Part shown: positions 33,602 through 42,619 of the stretch, one piece after another | How positions within the stretch are numbered: position 1 is the first letter of the stretch | Layout: each line of letters begins with the position of its first letter | DNA from: JBBKXR01 sp037969585 | Lineage (GTDB): Bacteria; Verrucomicrobiota; Verrucomicrobiia; Verrucomicrobiales; DEV007 | DNA length: 64,000 nt | Assembly (NCBI GenBank): GCA_037969585.1 | Contig: JBBKXR010000260.1 | Coordinates: 1 to 64,000, forward strand | Direction of reading: 5' to 3' | Notes under the pieces: generated by a model | Told to the model about the DNA's origin: nothing | Database searches by the model: none | Seen by the model: the letters and a program-made list of their open reading frames with translations, nothing else | Program-made: the position numbers and the translations under genes

Positions 33602-34671
33602 GTTGATGCGGTTAGGATTTCATCGTAAGCCCGTGTCATCTGACGTCCGATATCTTTCCAGGAAAAATCGGACGCCATCCACGCTCTGCCGCGATCTCCC
33701 ATCGATGCCCGCTGCTCCGGGCTCAACGAAATTGCCTCCTCGAGTGCGCCCGCTAACGCCCCGGCCGAAGATTTCACCCACCAGCCGCAGCGGTGTTCGG
33801 TAAGTCCCCGCCACGGTGCACCCTCGGTGGTGATCACTGGCAGTCGGCAGGCCAGAGCCTCAGCGATCGACAGCCCGAAATTCTCGGTCTTGGTCGGCAT
33901 GATAAACAGATCAGCCTCCCTGAGGATTTGCCATTTCTGATCATTGTCGACCGCACCGTCAAATTTCCAGCTTCGCCCGACACCCGCCGCGCTAACCAAT
34001 GACTTAACCTCCGACGAATGGCCGCCCTCGTCCGGCCCGACGATGCGCATCTGCCAGCCAGCCGGAGCGACCTGCCGCCACGCTTCCACCAGGTCCGGCA
34101 GCCCTTTGATCGGGTGAACCCTACCGAGGAACACCGCCGTCCTCAGCGGGCGGGCGGTCTTCGTCACCGGATCGCCGCTCGGTAGATCGATGCCATTGGC
34201 AATGACCACGGTAGGCTGGCTCAGCCCCAACTCCCGCAATCCTTCCGCTTCGTGCTCGACCGTTGCGTGCAGAGCCGCCGCCGAGTGCATATTTCTTCGC
34301 TGATACACCATCCAGGCAATCCGCTTTCGCCACGCATGATGTCGCATCGCCCGCGCCTCCAACATGCCCCGCGGACTGACAATCCGCGCAATGCCCGCAG
34401 CCGTGGCAACTCTTGCCACCAGTCGATTGGATCCGAGCCAAACGCCATGATCATGGATCGCATCCACCTTTTCAAGTCGTTCGAGCGCCTGCGCCAATGA
34501 GTCTTGCGGCGAAGTCGGATCGGCGAGCAGATCAGCCGGGCCACATCGATTGAACGTCCACAGCCAGGCATCAGTCCCCGCTTCGCGCAACGCGCTGACC
34601 AGTCGCGGAACGGTCTGCGCCGGTCCTCCCACCGAAGGCTGCACACTGTGGATGGTGTGCAGAATTCTCAC
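33598..34671 (-). CDS. Family 4 glycosyltransferase
   Basis: This 357-residue GT-B enzyme has ILHTIHSVQPSVGGPAQTV at the start, IHDHGVWLGSN, the hinge region AVFLGRVHPIKGLPDLVEAW, and the donor-binding TKTENFGLSIAEALAC with its EX7E-type pattern. The GTG start at 34671 forms a GTGA overlap with the upstream stop codon and places the fold's first strand at the N terminus; the longer open frame is an artefact. It probably adds one sugar during repeat-unit assembly in the cytoplasm. Confidence 0.9.
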   Translation of the reverse strand: MRILHTIHSVQPSVGGPAQTVPRLVSALREAGTDAWLWTFNRCGPADLLADPTSPQDSLAQALERLEKVDAIHDHGVWLGSNRLVARVATAAGIARIVSPRGMLEARAMRHHAWRKRIAWMVYQRRNMHSAAALHATVEHEAEGLRELGLSQPTVVIANGIDLPSGDPVTKTARPLRTAVFLGRVHPIKGLPDLVEAWRQVAPAGWQMRIVGPDEGGHSSEVKSLVSAAGVGRSWKFDGAVDNDQKWQILREADLFIMPTKTENFGLSIAEALACRLPVITTEGAPWRGLTEHRCGWWVKSSAGALAGALEEAISLSPEQRASMGDRGRAWMASDFSWKDIGRQMTRAYDEILTAST

Positions 34672-35996
34672 GCAGACTTCACCGGTTGGACTTTTGGCTG
34701 AGCGCTTGCTGTGACCCGTGGCAGGCGGTTCCGCTCGACGACATCCCAGGCCATCCCCAGCCACGCGTAAAAGATCAGTCCGACCAGCGAACCACAGGCG
34801 TAGATGTATCCCTCGAACGCCAAATGAATCACGAAGAAAATCGCCGTGCCGCCGAGGGCGAGGCGATCGAGTCGCGACATCGACGGTGCTGATCGCTGGT
34901 ACGACGAAGACAAATCGCCAACCAGAGCCAGCCACCCGACCGCGCCGAACAGGCCCGTCATCGACAGGATTGCCAGATAGCTTGAACCCGGCTCAATCTG
35001 TTTGGCTTTCACTGATATCCTACCATAAAAGGTTAGTGCGTAGCCGATCCCGGTGATCGGGCTTTCTTTAAATTCGCGCAGGCGTGCGTTCCACAGCCAG
35101 GTGCGGGTATCGGTGCCGCCTTTTAACCACAGCTCTTCGGTTAGCACCCGCTCGTTGACTCTCGGAGCCGTGCCGAACTTGTTTTTCGCCTCGAAGGACA
35201 GAAAGCCGCTGTCGACGACTGCAAAAACTCCGACCAGAAATGCCAGCGCGAGAATCGTTTGCCGCCTGCGCAGACCGCGCATGCTAAGCAGCATCCACAG
35301 GCAACCGCTGCCGCAGGCGAGGATTGCACTGCGCGAGCCACACAAGAGCATGGTGGTAGCCGTGCCCGCCAGCAGAAGCAGCCAGATAAACTTCGGTTGG
35401 CTCATGTAGCGGTAGAGGCAATCGATCGTCGCCAGTCCGGCGATCGGAGCAAGCAGCATCGCATGCGACAGCACGCCGTAAAAAAGGCCGCGGCCCTGAA
35501 GTGGAATTCCCAACATTGAAACCAACAGTGAGGCCACGCAGATACCGATGAAGAGCCAGCGCAGGTATTCCCACACCACGCGACGAAAACGGCTCGCCCG
35601 CTGACTGGCCAACAGCGGTCCAACGGCGATCACGACCATCACCCAGGCCCCCCAGCGCATCACCGATTCTTTGCCGATCTCGTCATGAAATAAGCTCGGC
35701 AAGGTCGCAGCGAGCATGACTCCGACGCCCAGGCGAACGCGCCAACCACCCCAAAGAATCACCATCGCCGCCATCAGCGCCATCACCGCAAAGCGCCCGA
35801 AAAATAAGACGTCGTCATCAACGGGAAGTTTGAACGCCGACTCGCGCACAAAGAACGGCGCCAGCACCAAAATCGCCCAGAAGCCGTAGTGCTTGCGGTC
35901 GCGCTGCCGCTGTTGCGTCGCGGTAAGTCCGGTCCCCGGCGTCGCTTGATTCGGCTCCACCGGATGATCGGTGCTTTTTAGAGCTTTGGCCTTCAT
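34668..35996 (-). CDS. O-antigen polymerase/ligase-like membrane protein (second Wzy/WaaL-like)
   Basis: This 442-residue polytopic protein has about 11 membrane segments. A periplasmic loop (about residues 285-350) contains KGGTDTRTWLWNARLREF and SPITGIGYALTFYG, the pattern of Wzy_C loops. It probably polymerises repeat units or ligates them. It is embedded in the operon between two family 4 glycosyltransferases with 4-bp overlaps at both ends. Compared with the copy at 23826-25184 its loop lacks the HHAHQDY motif, so the two may do different jobs. Confidence 0.8.
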   Translation of the reverse strand: MKAKALKSTDHPVEPNQATPGTGLTATQQRQRDRKHYGFWAILVLAPFFVRESAFKLPVDDDVLFFGRFAVMALMAAMVILWGGWRVRLGVGVMLAATLPSLFHDEIGKESVMRWGAWVMVVIAVGPLLASQRASRFRRVVWEYLRWLFIGICVASLLVSMLGIPLQGRGLFYGVLSHAMLLAPIAGLATIDCLYRYMSQPKFIWLLLLAGTATTMLLCGSRSAILACGSGCLWMLLSMRGLRRRQTILALAFLVGVFAVVDSGFLSFEAKNKFGTAPRVNERVLTEELWLKGGTDTRTWLWNARLREFKESPITGIGYALTFYGRISVKAKQIEPGSSYLAILSMTGLFGAVGWLALVGDLSSSYQRSAPSMSRLDRLALGGTAIFFVIHLAFEGYIYACGSLVGLIFYAWLGMAWDVVERNRLPRVTASAQPKVQPVKSA

Positions 35997-37093
35997 GGCA
36001 ACTCCCCACCTTTCTTCAGAGCCACCAACTCGGTGGCAAATTTCATTAGTCGCCTGGCGCCTTCTTCCGGTCGGTAGTCTGCGACTGAAGCTCGAGCGCA
36101 GCACGACATTTTCGGCAAAATTTCCCGCTGATCGATCACCAGCTGCATTTTTCCGGCGAAGAATTCTTCGCTTTCCGATGGCCCGATCCAGCCGGCTTCG
36201 CCTTCGACAATAAACTCGTGTGCCGCCATCGCCTGATCGGTGGAAATCACCGGCTTGCCCGCAGCGAGAGCTTCAGGGATTGACATGCCCCAGCCGTCCC
36301 ATCGAGTTGGAAAAACGAAACAATGCGCCCCTTCGAACGCCGACAGTCGATCGATGAACGATAAGCTCCGGTGCAAAGTAATCGGCAGAGCATCGCGATC
36401 GATCGTCGCCTGCAGCGTGTAGCGCAAGGGACCATCACCAAAGATATCCAGCCGCCATCCCGAAACGGGAAGCCGCCGGCACGCCGCCAACAACACATCG
36501 ATTCCTTTGCGCTCGATCAACTGGGCGAGAGTGACGAAGCGGACGATTTCATTGGCACCGATTTCTTCGGGGAGAGGAATCCGGAGGCTTTCTTTGAGCG
36601 CTGTGTAGTAAGGCACATTGGCGACCGGACGCTCGTCACCAAGAATCTCCCGATAGCGCCGTGCCGATTCCTTACCCGTCGCAACCACCGCGTCGCAGCG
36701 CTGAAGAACCGAATGCAGCAAGCTGTCGCGCAATTGTCCCCTCCACCCGGAGCGAGGCCGTGGAGGCTCGCCGAGAAACGCCAGTGGAGAGTCCATTTCG
36801 CTGAGAATTTTCGCGACTACATGAGTCCGTGCGGCGGTGATCACCGAGCCGAGAATCCATACATCGCAGTCGAATTTTTTGAGCCAACGCTTGAGCGATC
36901 CGAATGCACTCAGACCGCGTTTCCAGGGCAGTTCGGCATGCTCCGCCTGCGTTACGGGAACACCCCAATTCCGCGCCGGGTTTTTTGCAAACGCGTAGAC
37001 TACCAGCAGTTCGATGTCGTCCATCCCGGCAAGCGCATCCAGCAACGCCACCTGATGGGCGCTGGGGCTGTTGACGATCAGTCCGATTTTCAC
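35993..37093 (-). CDS. Family 4 glycosyltransferase
   Basis: This 366-residue GT-B enzyme starts MKIGLIVNSPSAHQVALLDAL from a GTG. It continues with FVTLAQLIERKGIDVLLAA, WRLDIFGDGPLRYTLQ and FPTRWDGWGMSIPEALAAGKPVIST, the donor-site block of the family. It resembles glycosyltransferases of capsule and O-antigen loci. It lies 30 bp after the sulfotransferase and overlaps the Wzy-like start by 4 bp. Confidence 0.9.
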   Translation of the reverse strand: MKIGLIVNSPSAHQVALLDALAGMDDIELLVVYAFAKNPARNWGVPVTQAEHAELPWKRGLSAFGSLKRWLKKFDCDVWILGSVITAARTHVVAKILSEMDSPLAFLGEPPRPRSGWRGQLRDSLLHSVLQRCDAVVATGKESARRYREILGDERPVANVPYYTALKESLRIPLPEEIGANEIVRFVTLAQLIERKGIDVLLAACRRLPVSGWRLDIFGDGPLRYTLQATIDRDALPITLHRSLSFIDRLSAFEGAHCFVFPTRWDGWGMSIPEALAAGKPVISTDQAMAAHEFIVEGEAGWIGPSESEEFFAGKMQLVIDQREILPKMSCCARASVADYRPEEGARRLMKFATELVALKKGGELP

Positions 37094-37123
37094 GATAAAC
37101 GGGAGAGGCTGAAGAACGGCCGA

Positions 37124-37966
37124 CTAGTTCAAAACCCACAGACCCTCACGTCCGCAGTGCGCCAGCAATTGGACGCAATCTTCGCGAACTGCGTCGAGTA
37201 TGAAGCGTTTTGTCGCCACGGAAAGTTCCGGTTTGGCGACGACCTCGCGTTTGAAATTTTTGCGGAGAAAACTTCGCACCCTGGCCGGCAATCGGTCACG
37301 AATCTCTCCGGCGAAAGGTAGTTTTCGAAACAACGCCGCACCCCTTCGGTCGATTCGCTGTCCGCGCGTTGCGGTGAACGCCTTCACTGGAATAGCTAAT
37401 TGGTGTTCGCCAACGCCGAGAAATTCATGGCAGCGGGCGAGGACCTGATTCTGATCCTTTACCCAGTCTTCGAAAAACAAAACCAGTATCGAATCGTCGG
37501 CCCAGTGCTTTCGATATTCGTTCAACTGCCGCCAATACAGCGCCGAATCCAGTAGAGTATCGCTTTTTGCCAGAGCCGTATCGATCGTCGAGCTCAGAGT
37601 CCCGGCGGCCGAAAGCTGCAGGTAAAAAGAGACGATTCGATCGACTGGATCGCGAACGATGTAGATAATTTTCGAGTCCTGTGCACCGGCTGCGATTCTC
37701 CCTGCGGTGCCGGGATATCGTTGTGAGAGGGAATAGCTGATACTTCCCTCTCCGACGATTTGATCGTTGCCCGCTGGCGAAAAATAATCGCAGTAATGAC
37801 TCTGACTAAGCTCACCGGCATCGCCTTGGTTGAAGAAGTTCAGTTCCTTTTTTTGCGGCACGAAAATTTCAGGATGCCGGCCGAGCGCTACGCAGAGGCT
37901 GGTTGTCGCGGATTTGGCAGCGCCGATCACGAAAAAGTCAGGCATCCTGTGAGTCTCAGCGATCAT
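37124..37966 (-). CDS. PAPS-dependent sulfotransferase
   Basis: This 280-residue sulfotransferase has the 5'-phosphosulfate loop FFVIGAAKSATTSL at about residue 10 and the 3'-phosphate motif KIIYIVRDPVDRIVSFY. Such enzymes transfer sulfate from PAPS to hydroxyl groups, here most likely on a sugar of the locus product. There is no signal peptide. The start could be the ATG at 37966 or 37945. It is located between the CmoB-like methyltransferase and a glycosyltransferase. No PAPS synthesis genes occur in the window. Confidence 0.9.
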   Translation of the reverse strand: MIAETHRMPDFFVIGAAKSATTSLCVALGRHPEIFVPQKKELNFFNQGDAGELSQSHYCDYFSPAGNDQIVGEGSISYSLSQRYPGTAGRIAAGAQDSKIIYIVRDPVDRIVSFYLQLSAAGTLSSTIDTALAKSDTLLDSALYWRQLNEYRKHWADDSILVLFFEDWVKDQNQVLARCHEFLGVGEHQLAIPVKAFTATRGQRIDRRGAALFRKLPFAGEIRDRLPARVRSFLRKNFKREVVAKPELSVATKRFILDAVREDCVQLLAHCGREGLWVLN

Positions 37967-38006
37967 GTCGGGTTCACTTCTGTTCAAGCAATTCGGTCTT
38001 GTCCGG

Positions 38007-38849
38007 CTAGACCGGGCGTGCCGCGTAGATACACACCCGCGCACCGCAGCGTTCGTCGCGTTGTTCGAGCACCTCGAACTGCTCGAAGCCGTGCTCCCGC
38101 AAAATACGTTCTAAGTCAGCGAGCGGCAGCCAGCGCGCGTGGTCTCCCAGTCCGGCAAAGGGATTCTCGCGCGAGCTTTCCGCGAAGTGAAAATACCGAT
38201 AATCAAAACCGCCCAGCGACGCCTCGAGCAGTTCCTCCTGCTCCGGTGCGATGTGCGTGTCGAGTAGAACTGCCTTAGCGGTTTTCGGTAGCACCCGCTG
38301 CAAGTGACCGACAGGGTCCGCCAAATGATAGAGCACGCCGACATGATGCAGCACATCCCAATTCTGCGGCAACTCCGCCGGCAGATCAGTCTCGACGTCC
38401 CAGAAAAAGCAGTCTGGCGACCGCCCCATCAGACCGCAACGAACCAGGGTCTTGGCGACATTTTCGATGCGCCCGTCGATTGCCGTGACGCGCTGGGCGA
38501 GGTCGCACAGAGCGGCCGTGTGAATACCCTCAAAGCACCCCAGTTCGAGGACGTGGCAGTTCGCCAGTCCGACCCGGCGATCGAGTTCAATGATGCGTGG
38601 ATCGGGGATCGTTTCGGGCTGACTGCGTTTGTCAGCGCTGAACCAATCACCAAAACGCCTACCGTTTTTGTCGACGACAAACGCACTCCACGGCAACAAT
38701 CCGTTTAAGCGGTCGAGCTCGGAATCGGGCAAGCTGTCAATTCGCGGAATTTCCATGCGCCCGTCTGGGTAGCCGGACTTCGGCGCAGAGGGTCGCTTGG
38801 GTCGCGCGCCAAGGCGTAGACATTTTTGAACGAGTGATGAAAATTTCAC
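38007..38849 (-). CDS. SAM-dependent methyltransferase (CmoB/DUF1698-like)
   Basis: This 280-residue protein has motif I VLELGCFEGIHTAAL, VTAIDGRIENVAKT and the CmoB-like sequence WDVLHHVGVLYHLADPVGHL. CmoB acts on tRNA, but distant relatives modify sugars, and the context here favours a sugar or lipid acceptor. It starts with GTG, which overlaps the stop of the preceding methyltransferase by 4 bp. It is the last of three consecutive methyltransferase genes. Confidence 0.85.
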   Translation of the reverse strand: MKFSSLVQKCLRLGARPKRPSAPKSGYPDGRMEIPRIDSLPDSELDRLNGLLPWSAFVVDKNGRRFGDWFSADKRSQPETIPDPRIIELDRRVGLANCHVLELGCFEGIHTAALCDLAQRVTAIDGRIENVAKTLVRCGLMGRSPDCFFWDVETDLPAELPQNWDVLHHVGVLYHLADPVGHLQRVLPKTAKAVLLDTHIAPEQEELLEASLGGFDYRYFHFAESSRENPFAGLGDHARWLPLADLERILREHGFEQFEVLEQRDERCGARVCIYAARPV

Positions 38850-39733
38850 GATGGACGGCGGGCGATAATTTCCAGGTCGCGGTGAAAGCCGAGGCGGCTG
38901 GTAAGCGGTTTTAACAAGCAGGACAGACCAAACAGAATTTTGCGGCTGACTCCGTTTCGGTTCATGCGCTCAAATGAATCGTGCAACGAGACGAATTTTG
39001 TCCTTTTAAAATGATCGATCGAAAAGCCGATTTCACTGAGAGCTGCGCGAATGCATTTCCCGCTGAAATAGCTCAAGTGGTCCGGCGCTTGATAATTGTA
39101 AGGATGTCGCGCGAGACCGATGCGATGGCAGAAATCTCTCACCCCCAGTATCGACGGTTCGTAGGCGGGAAACGAGAGATACAACAGGCCGTCCTTTTCC
39201 AGGCCTTCGAAGCAGGCGCTGAGGAAGCTGCGCGGATTGCTCAAATGTTCCAGCAAATGCGAACAGTGAACGGCGTCGAAACTTCGCGCGCCCAGTTGCA
39301 GTTCGTTCAGGTCGGCAACGCTCCCGGCGATGCCATCCAGCGCCGTGAGGTGTCCTACTGCCCATTCCGATCCATCGATCACCGTGACCTCGAAGCCACG
39401 CTCGACCGCATGAATCGCGAACGTGCTGGCTCCGGCGCCTGCTTCCAGCAATCGGATTCCGGTGGCGTGATTTTCCAAATAGTCGAGCCGACCGCTGTAG
39501 ATGATCCGCCATTTTTCCATTTCGTCCCGCTGACGCAAGCGGTCGAAATACTTGTCGTCGTAGTGCTCGCTGAGATTCAACGGCGGCCCATCGGCAGCGA
39601 AGCGAAACCCGCAGGCGCGACATCGATAGATCTGCCAGTCATTGTAGCGGATCGTTTTGCCGACTGCTTCGGATCGACAATTCCAGCACGCTGGTGATCC
39701 TGCGGTTTCAGCATCGGATAAACTCGCGCTCAT
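38846..39733 (-). CDS. SAM-dependent methyltransferase with N-terminal zinc ribbon
   Basis: This 295-residue protein begins with a four-cysteine ribbon (CWNC...CRAC, residues 16-39). A class I methyltransferase domain follows (LLEAGAGASTFAIHA, FEVTVIDGSEWAVGHL, FDAVHCSHLLEHLSNP). Zinc-ribbon/methyltransferase proteins are frequent in capsule and deoxysugar loci, where some methylate sugars. 4-bp overlaps join it to both neighbours. Confidence 0.88.
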   Translation of the reverse strand: MSASLSDAETAGSPACWNCRSEAVGKTIRYNDWQIYRCRACGFRFAADGPPLNLSEHYDDKYFDRLRQRDEMEKWRIIYSGRLDYLENHATGIRLLEAGAGASTFAIHAVERGFEVTVIDGSEWAVGHLTALDGIAGSVADLNELQLGARSFDAVHCSHLLEHLSNPRSFLSACFEGLEKDGLLYLSFPAYEPSILGVRDFCHRIGLARHPYNYQAPDHLSYFSGKCIRAALSEIGFSIDHFKRTKFVSLHDSFERMNRNGVSRKILFGLSCLLKPLTSRLGFHRDLEIIARRPS

Positions 39734-40683
39734 TGGTTGACGTCATCCTTCATTGCCACCACCTGCAGATACTCGCCGTTGCCGAGGGTGTTCCAGTAGA
39801 AATTGCGGCACCATGCGCGCAGGCCGGGCCAACCATGGGCAAGTTTTCTCAGCGGCCAAATGAGCGATCGCGGTGGAACTTTCCGGGCGGCAACAGCTGT
39901 AATAGTTAGTCCGCTTTGAATAGGTGCTTTCGTTTTCGCTCCTGATCCGGTGCCGCCGGCGCTACCCCCCAGGCGCCTTGTATGACTCACTTTCAGCCCG
40001 CAACGTCGCAGGAGATCAGTCAGTGTCGATTGCTCGAACTGATGTAAGTGCACGGTCGGATAAAGGGCCTTCCAATCGCGCCCAGCCCGCCGCGCCGCCT
40101 TTGACCCGTAGTCTGGAACTTCGACAGCGAGCAGGCCGCCGGGGACCAGGCACCTCGTCAGGTTTTTTGCGAATGACAGTGGGTCAATCACGTGTTCAAG
40201 AACGTGGATGCAGGTCACGACTTCAACTGAAGCGACGGGCACATCTTCGAGCGCTGTGGCGGAAATATTCCGTCCAAGCGCCGCGGCCGCTTCCGCCATC
40301 GCTTGGCTTGGTTCGATTCCGCGCGCTTCAAAACCGGCTTCGGAAAAGGCCTCGACCAGAGCTCCTCCGCCACAGCCCACATCTAACGAACGAACCGGAG
40401 TCGACCCTATTCTACCGGACCTTCGCAAAAGCCTCAGCGCCAGTTCGCGGTCTCCGAAGGTCGGCCCGGCTAGTTGCAGATCTTGATAGCTGGCGCGCCC
40501 CTGTTCGTAATAGCTGTCCCGATAGTATTCGGCCAGCGCCCGGTCCGAAAGGCGCGGCGAAGTAAAAACCAGACCGCAGCTCTCGCATTTTTTCAAGGTC
40601 CAGTCGTCCGATCGCATTTCGTCCCGAAACTGATCGCTGCCGCACAGTGCGCAGGTTGACACTTTGACTAACGAATCCACCAT
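39730..40683 (-). CDS. SAM-dependent methyltransferase with N-terminal zinc ribbon
   Basis: This 317-residue protein has the same layout as its downstream neighbour: a ribbon CALCG...CESCG (residues 11-37), then RSLDVGCGGGALVEAF, ARGIEPSQAMAEAA and TCIHVLEHVIDPL. It is probably another sugar methyltransferase. The two zinc-ribbon proteins share architecture but have diverged in sequence, so they look specialised for different positions or substrates. ATG at 40683, 3 bp after the upstream glycosyltransferase. Confidence 0.88.
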   Translation of the reverse strand: MVDSLVKVSTCALCGSDQFRDEMRSDDWTLKKCESCGLVFTSPRLSDRALAEYYRDSYYEQGRASYQDLQLAGPTFGDRELALRLLRRSGRIGSTPVRSLDVGCGGGALVEAFSEAGFEARGIEPSQAMAEAAAALGRNISATALEDVPVASVEVVTCIHVLEHVIDPLSFAKNLTRCLVPGGLLAVEVPDYGSKAARRAGRDWKALYPTVHLHQFEQSTLTDLLRRCGLKVSHTRRLGGSAGGTGSGAKTKAPIQSGLTITAVAARKVPPRSLIWPLRKLAHGWPGLRAWCRNFYWNTLGNGEYLQVVAMKDDVNQ

Positions 40684-40686
40684 TTT

Positions 40687-41670
40687 CTAAAATTTCCCGG
40701 CAGGGGGACCGAACCAATTTCCCATCGCCCTTCCTGAACGGATGCCACGGTCTACTTCGGACAGTCGCCGGTGGAAATGCGCGTATCGCCCGCTGTCGTC
40801 CGCGCCACGGCATTTAGCCAAGGTTAGGCGTAACCACGATAGCAGCCGGGCGGACCAACCGTAGAGGCGAGCCTCCGTTGTTCGGCCGCGTTTCCACTGC
40901 CAGTAGATCTGATTGCGACGCAACATGAACGATTTTTGCGAGTGATGCTCGTAGCCTCTCTCCGGCTGCTGATGCAAAATGCTCTCCACCGGAGTGTAAA
41001 CACTCGACCAACCGAGTTGGCGCGCCCGCCACGACCAATCGGCGTCTTCGACATAACCACCCATATCTTCGTCGAACAGCCCGATCTCGCGCAACGCTTC
41101 AACGCGGCACAACACACAGACGCTGTTGAGAAACTCGATCTCACGCTCGCAGTCGTTACTGGCAGTCGGGCGACCACCGAGCAGTTTGTATTGCACGAAC
41201 GCCCTGACATTGCGCCAGAAACCGGGGAACGTCAGCACGGTGTTCTGGACATCGCCGATCTCCCGCAAAAACACTTTTGGTCCGAAAAATGCCGCGTGCG
41301 GAAATCGTTCTACTGCTTCCAGCATTCGTTGCAGAAAGTCTTTCGCGCAGACTTCCGTGTCAGCGTTGACGATCAGCACGAACTCGTAGCCTCCATCAAT
41401 TGCATGCTGCATGCCGGTATTGTAGCCACCGCAGAAAAAACCGTTCTCCGCACGGGTCAGCACGGTCACCCGGGGAGCGTGCTCTGCCGCCCAACTTATC
41501 ATTTCACCACCCGATCCGTTGTCGACCAGGATCACATCGCGCGGGTCTTCGACCATTGAGCAAAAATCGGCCAGGCACTTTTCCAACGGAAAATAGTAGG
41601 CGTGCGTGGCAACAACGATGGCTACCTTACCTGCTGGCAATGGCCTTGATGATGTCGCATCGCTGCTCAC
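40687..41670 (-). CDS. Family 2 glycosyltransferase (rhamnosyltransferase-like)
   Basis: This 327-residue GT-A enzyme has VAIVVATHAYYFPLEKCL, VILVDNGSGGEM, FFCGGYNTGM, the metal site VLIVNADTEV, and FDEDMGGYVEDADWSWRARQ, typical of dTDP-rhamnosyl and related transferases. It starts with GTG and shows a 4-bp GTGA overlap with the preceding gene. A cytoplasmic role in repeat-unit assembly is likely. Confidence 0.9.
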   Translation of the reverse strand: MSSDATSSRPLPAGKVAIVVATHAYYFPLEKCLADFCSMVEDPRDVILVDNGSGGEMISWAAEHAPRVTVLTRAENGFFCGGYNTGMQHAIDGGYEFVLIVNADTEVCAKDFLQRMLEAVERFPHAAFFGPKVFLREIGDVQNTVLTFPGFWRNVRAFVQYKLLGGRPTASNDCEREIEFLNSVCVLCRVEALREIGLFDEDMGGYVEDADWSWRARQLGWSSVYTPVESILHQQPERGYEHHSQKSFMLRRNQIYWQWKRGRTTEARLYGWSARLLSWLRLTLAKCRGADDSGRYAHFHRRLSEVDRGIRSGRAMGNWFGPPAGKF

Positions 41671-42608
41671 GATCGGGAAGGGGATGGGGCGGCACGCAGC
41701 ACCGAGGAACGTCGTTCCGGGACCGCTGCAAACAGAATCTGGGGCAGCATCGCCACGCCGCCGAGCCAGTCCACCACAGAAAGCCCGATGCCGCGCAGCC
41801 CTTCACCCGGAGAGCGAAATAGAGCTGAAACGGCGGACCGCATTCGGCCCGATGGCAGAGTCAGCGTCGCTGCCATTGCGGTGCGCAACCTCGGATAGCT
41901 CGTCGAGTTTTCGGGCCAGGAGAGGAAGCCATAGCGGCAGGCGAGGATCTTCACGTAGCGCCAGTTATTTCTCGCCCGCCAGCACGAGGCCACACTTCGA
42001 CGACGACGCGGATGTTCGATCAGCGCACTTGGCACAAACCCAATCGTTCCGAGCGCAAGCACCCGTGTCGCCAGTTCGACATCTTCGCAGGCTGCCAGTG
42101 AAAAATTTTCATCGAAACCGCCGATGCCAAACAGAACGTCACGCCGGTAGGCGATCCCGGCGGTGTGATAGTGCCCGCCATTTTCGCTGTGCGGCGCATC
42201 CCAGGCAGGAGAGTCTCTGCCATCGATGGCCATTAACTTCGCCTCCGCGCCCTGCCAATCGGGGTGGTCGTCCAGCGCGCCAAGCAAGTCTTCGATCACG
42301 CTCGATCCCACCACGACATCGCTGTCCAAAAAAATCACTACGTCCGCATTTGCTTCGCGGATTCCCAGATTGCGAGCGGTCGCCGGCCCGGAATTTACCT
42401 GCCGCAACAATCGCAGATGGGGAAGTGATTTCGCAAAATCATCAGTCACTCCGCTAAGATTTTCGTCGCTGCCGTCATCGCAAACTAACACCTCAAATTC
42501 GTCTGCGGACATCGTCTGCTCACTCAACCCGAGCAGCACGCGGCGCAATAGCTCACCGCGGTTGAATACCGGGATCACCACCGCAGCACGTAACGGTTTT
42601 TCGTTCAT
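41667..42608 (-). CDS. Family 2 glycosyltransferase
   Basis: This 313-residue GT-A enzyme has AAVVIPVFNRGELLRRVL, VLVCDDGSDENL, ATARNLGIREA, the metal-binding VVIFLDSDVV, and GGFDENFSLAACEDVELATR. A C-terminal amphipathic region could associate with the membrane. The ATG at 42608 is preferred because it follows the FkbM-type gene by 11 bp; the longer frame overlaps that gene. Confidence 0.9.
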   Translation of the reverse strand: MNEKPLRAAVVIPVFNRGELLRRVLLGLSEQTMSADEFEVLVCDDGSDENLSGVTDDFAKSLPHLRLLRQVNSGPATARNLGIREANADVVIFLDSDVVVGSSVIEDLLGALDDHPDWQGAEAKLMAIDGRDSPAWDAPHSENGGHYHTAGIAYRRDVLFGIGGFDENFSLAACEDVELATRVLALGTIGFVPSALIEHPRRRRSVASCWRARNNWRYVKILACRYGFLSWPENSTSYPRLRTAMAATLTLPSGRMRSAVSALFRSPGEGLRGIGLSVVDWLGGVAMLPQILFAAVPERRSSVLRAAPSPSRS

Positions 42609-42619
42609 ATTTACAACTG

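Noticed and set aside
34672..34935. 88-residue N-terminal extension of the family 4 glycosyltransferase
   Set aside because: It overlaps the Wzy-like gene over its whole length. The GTG at 34671 gives a GTGA overlap and places the first strand of the GT-B fold at the N terminus.
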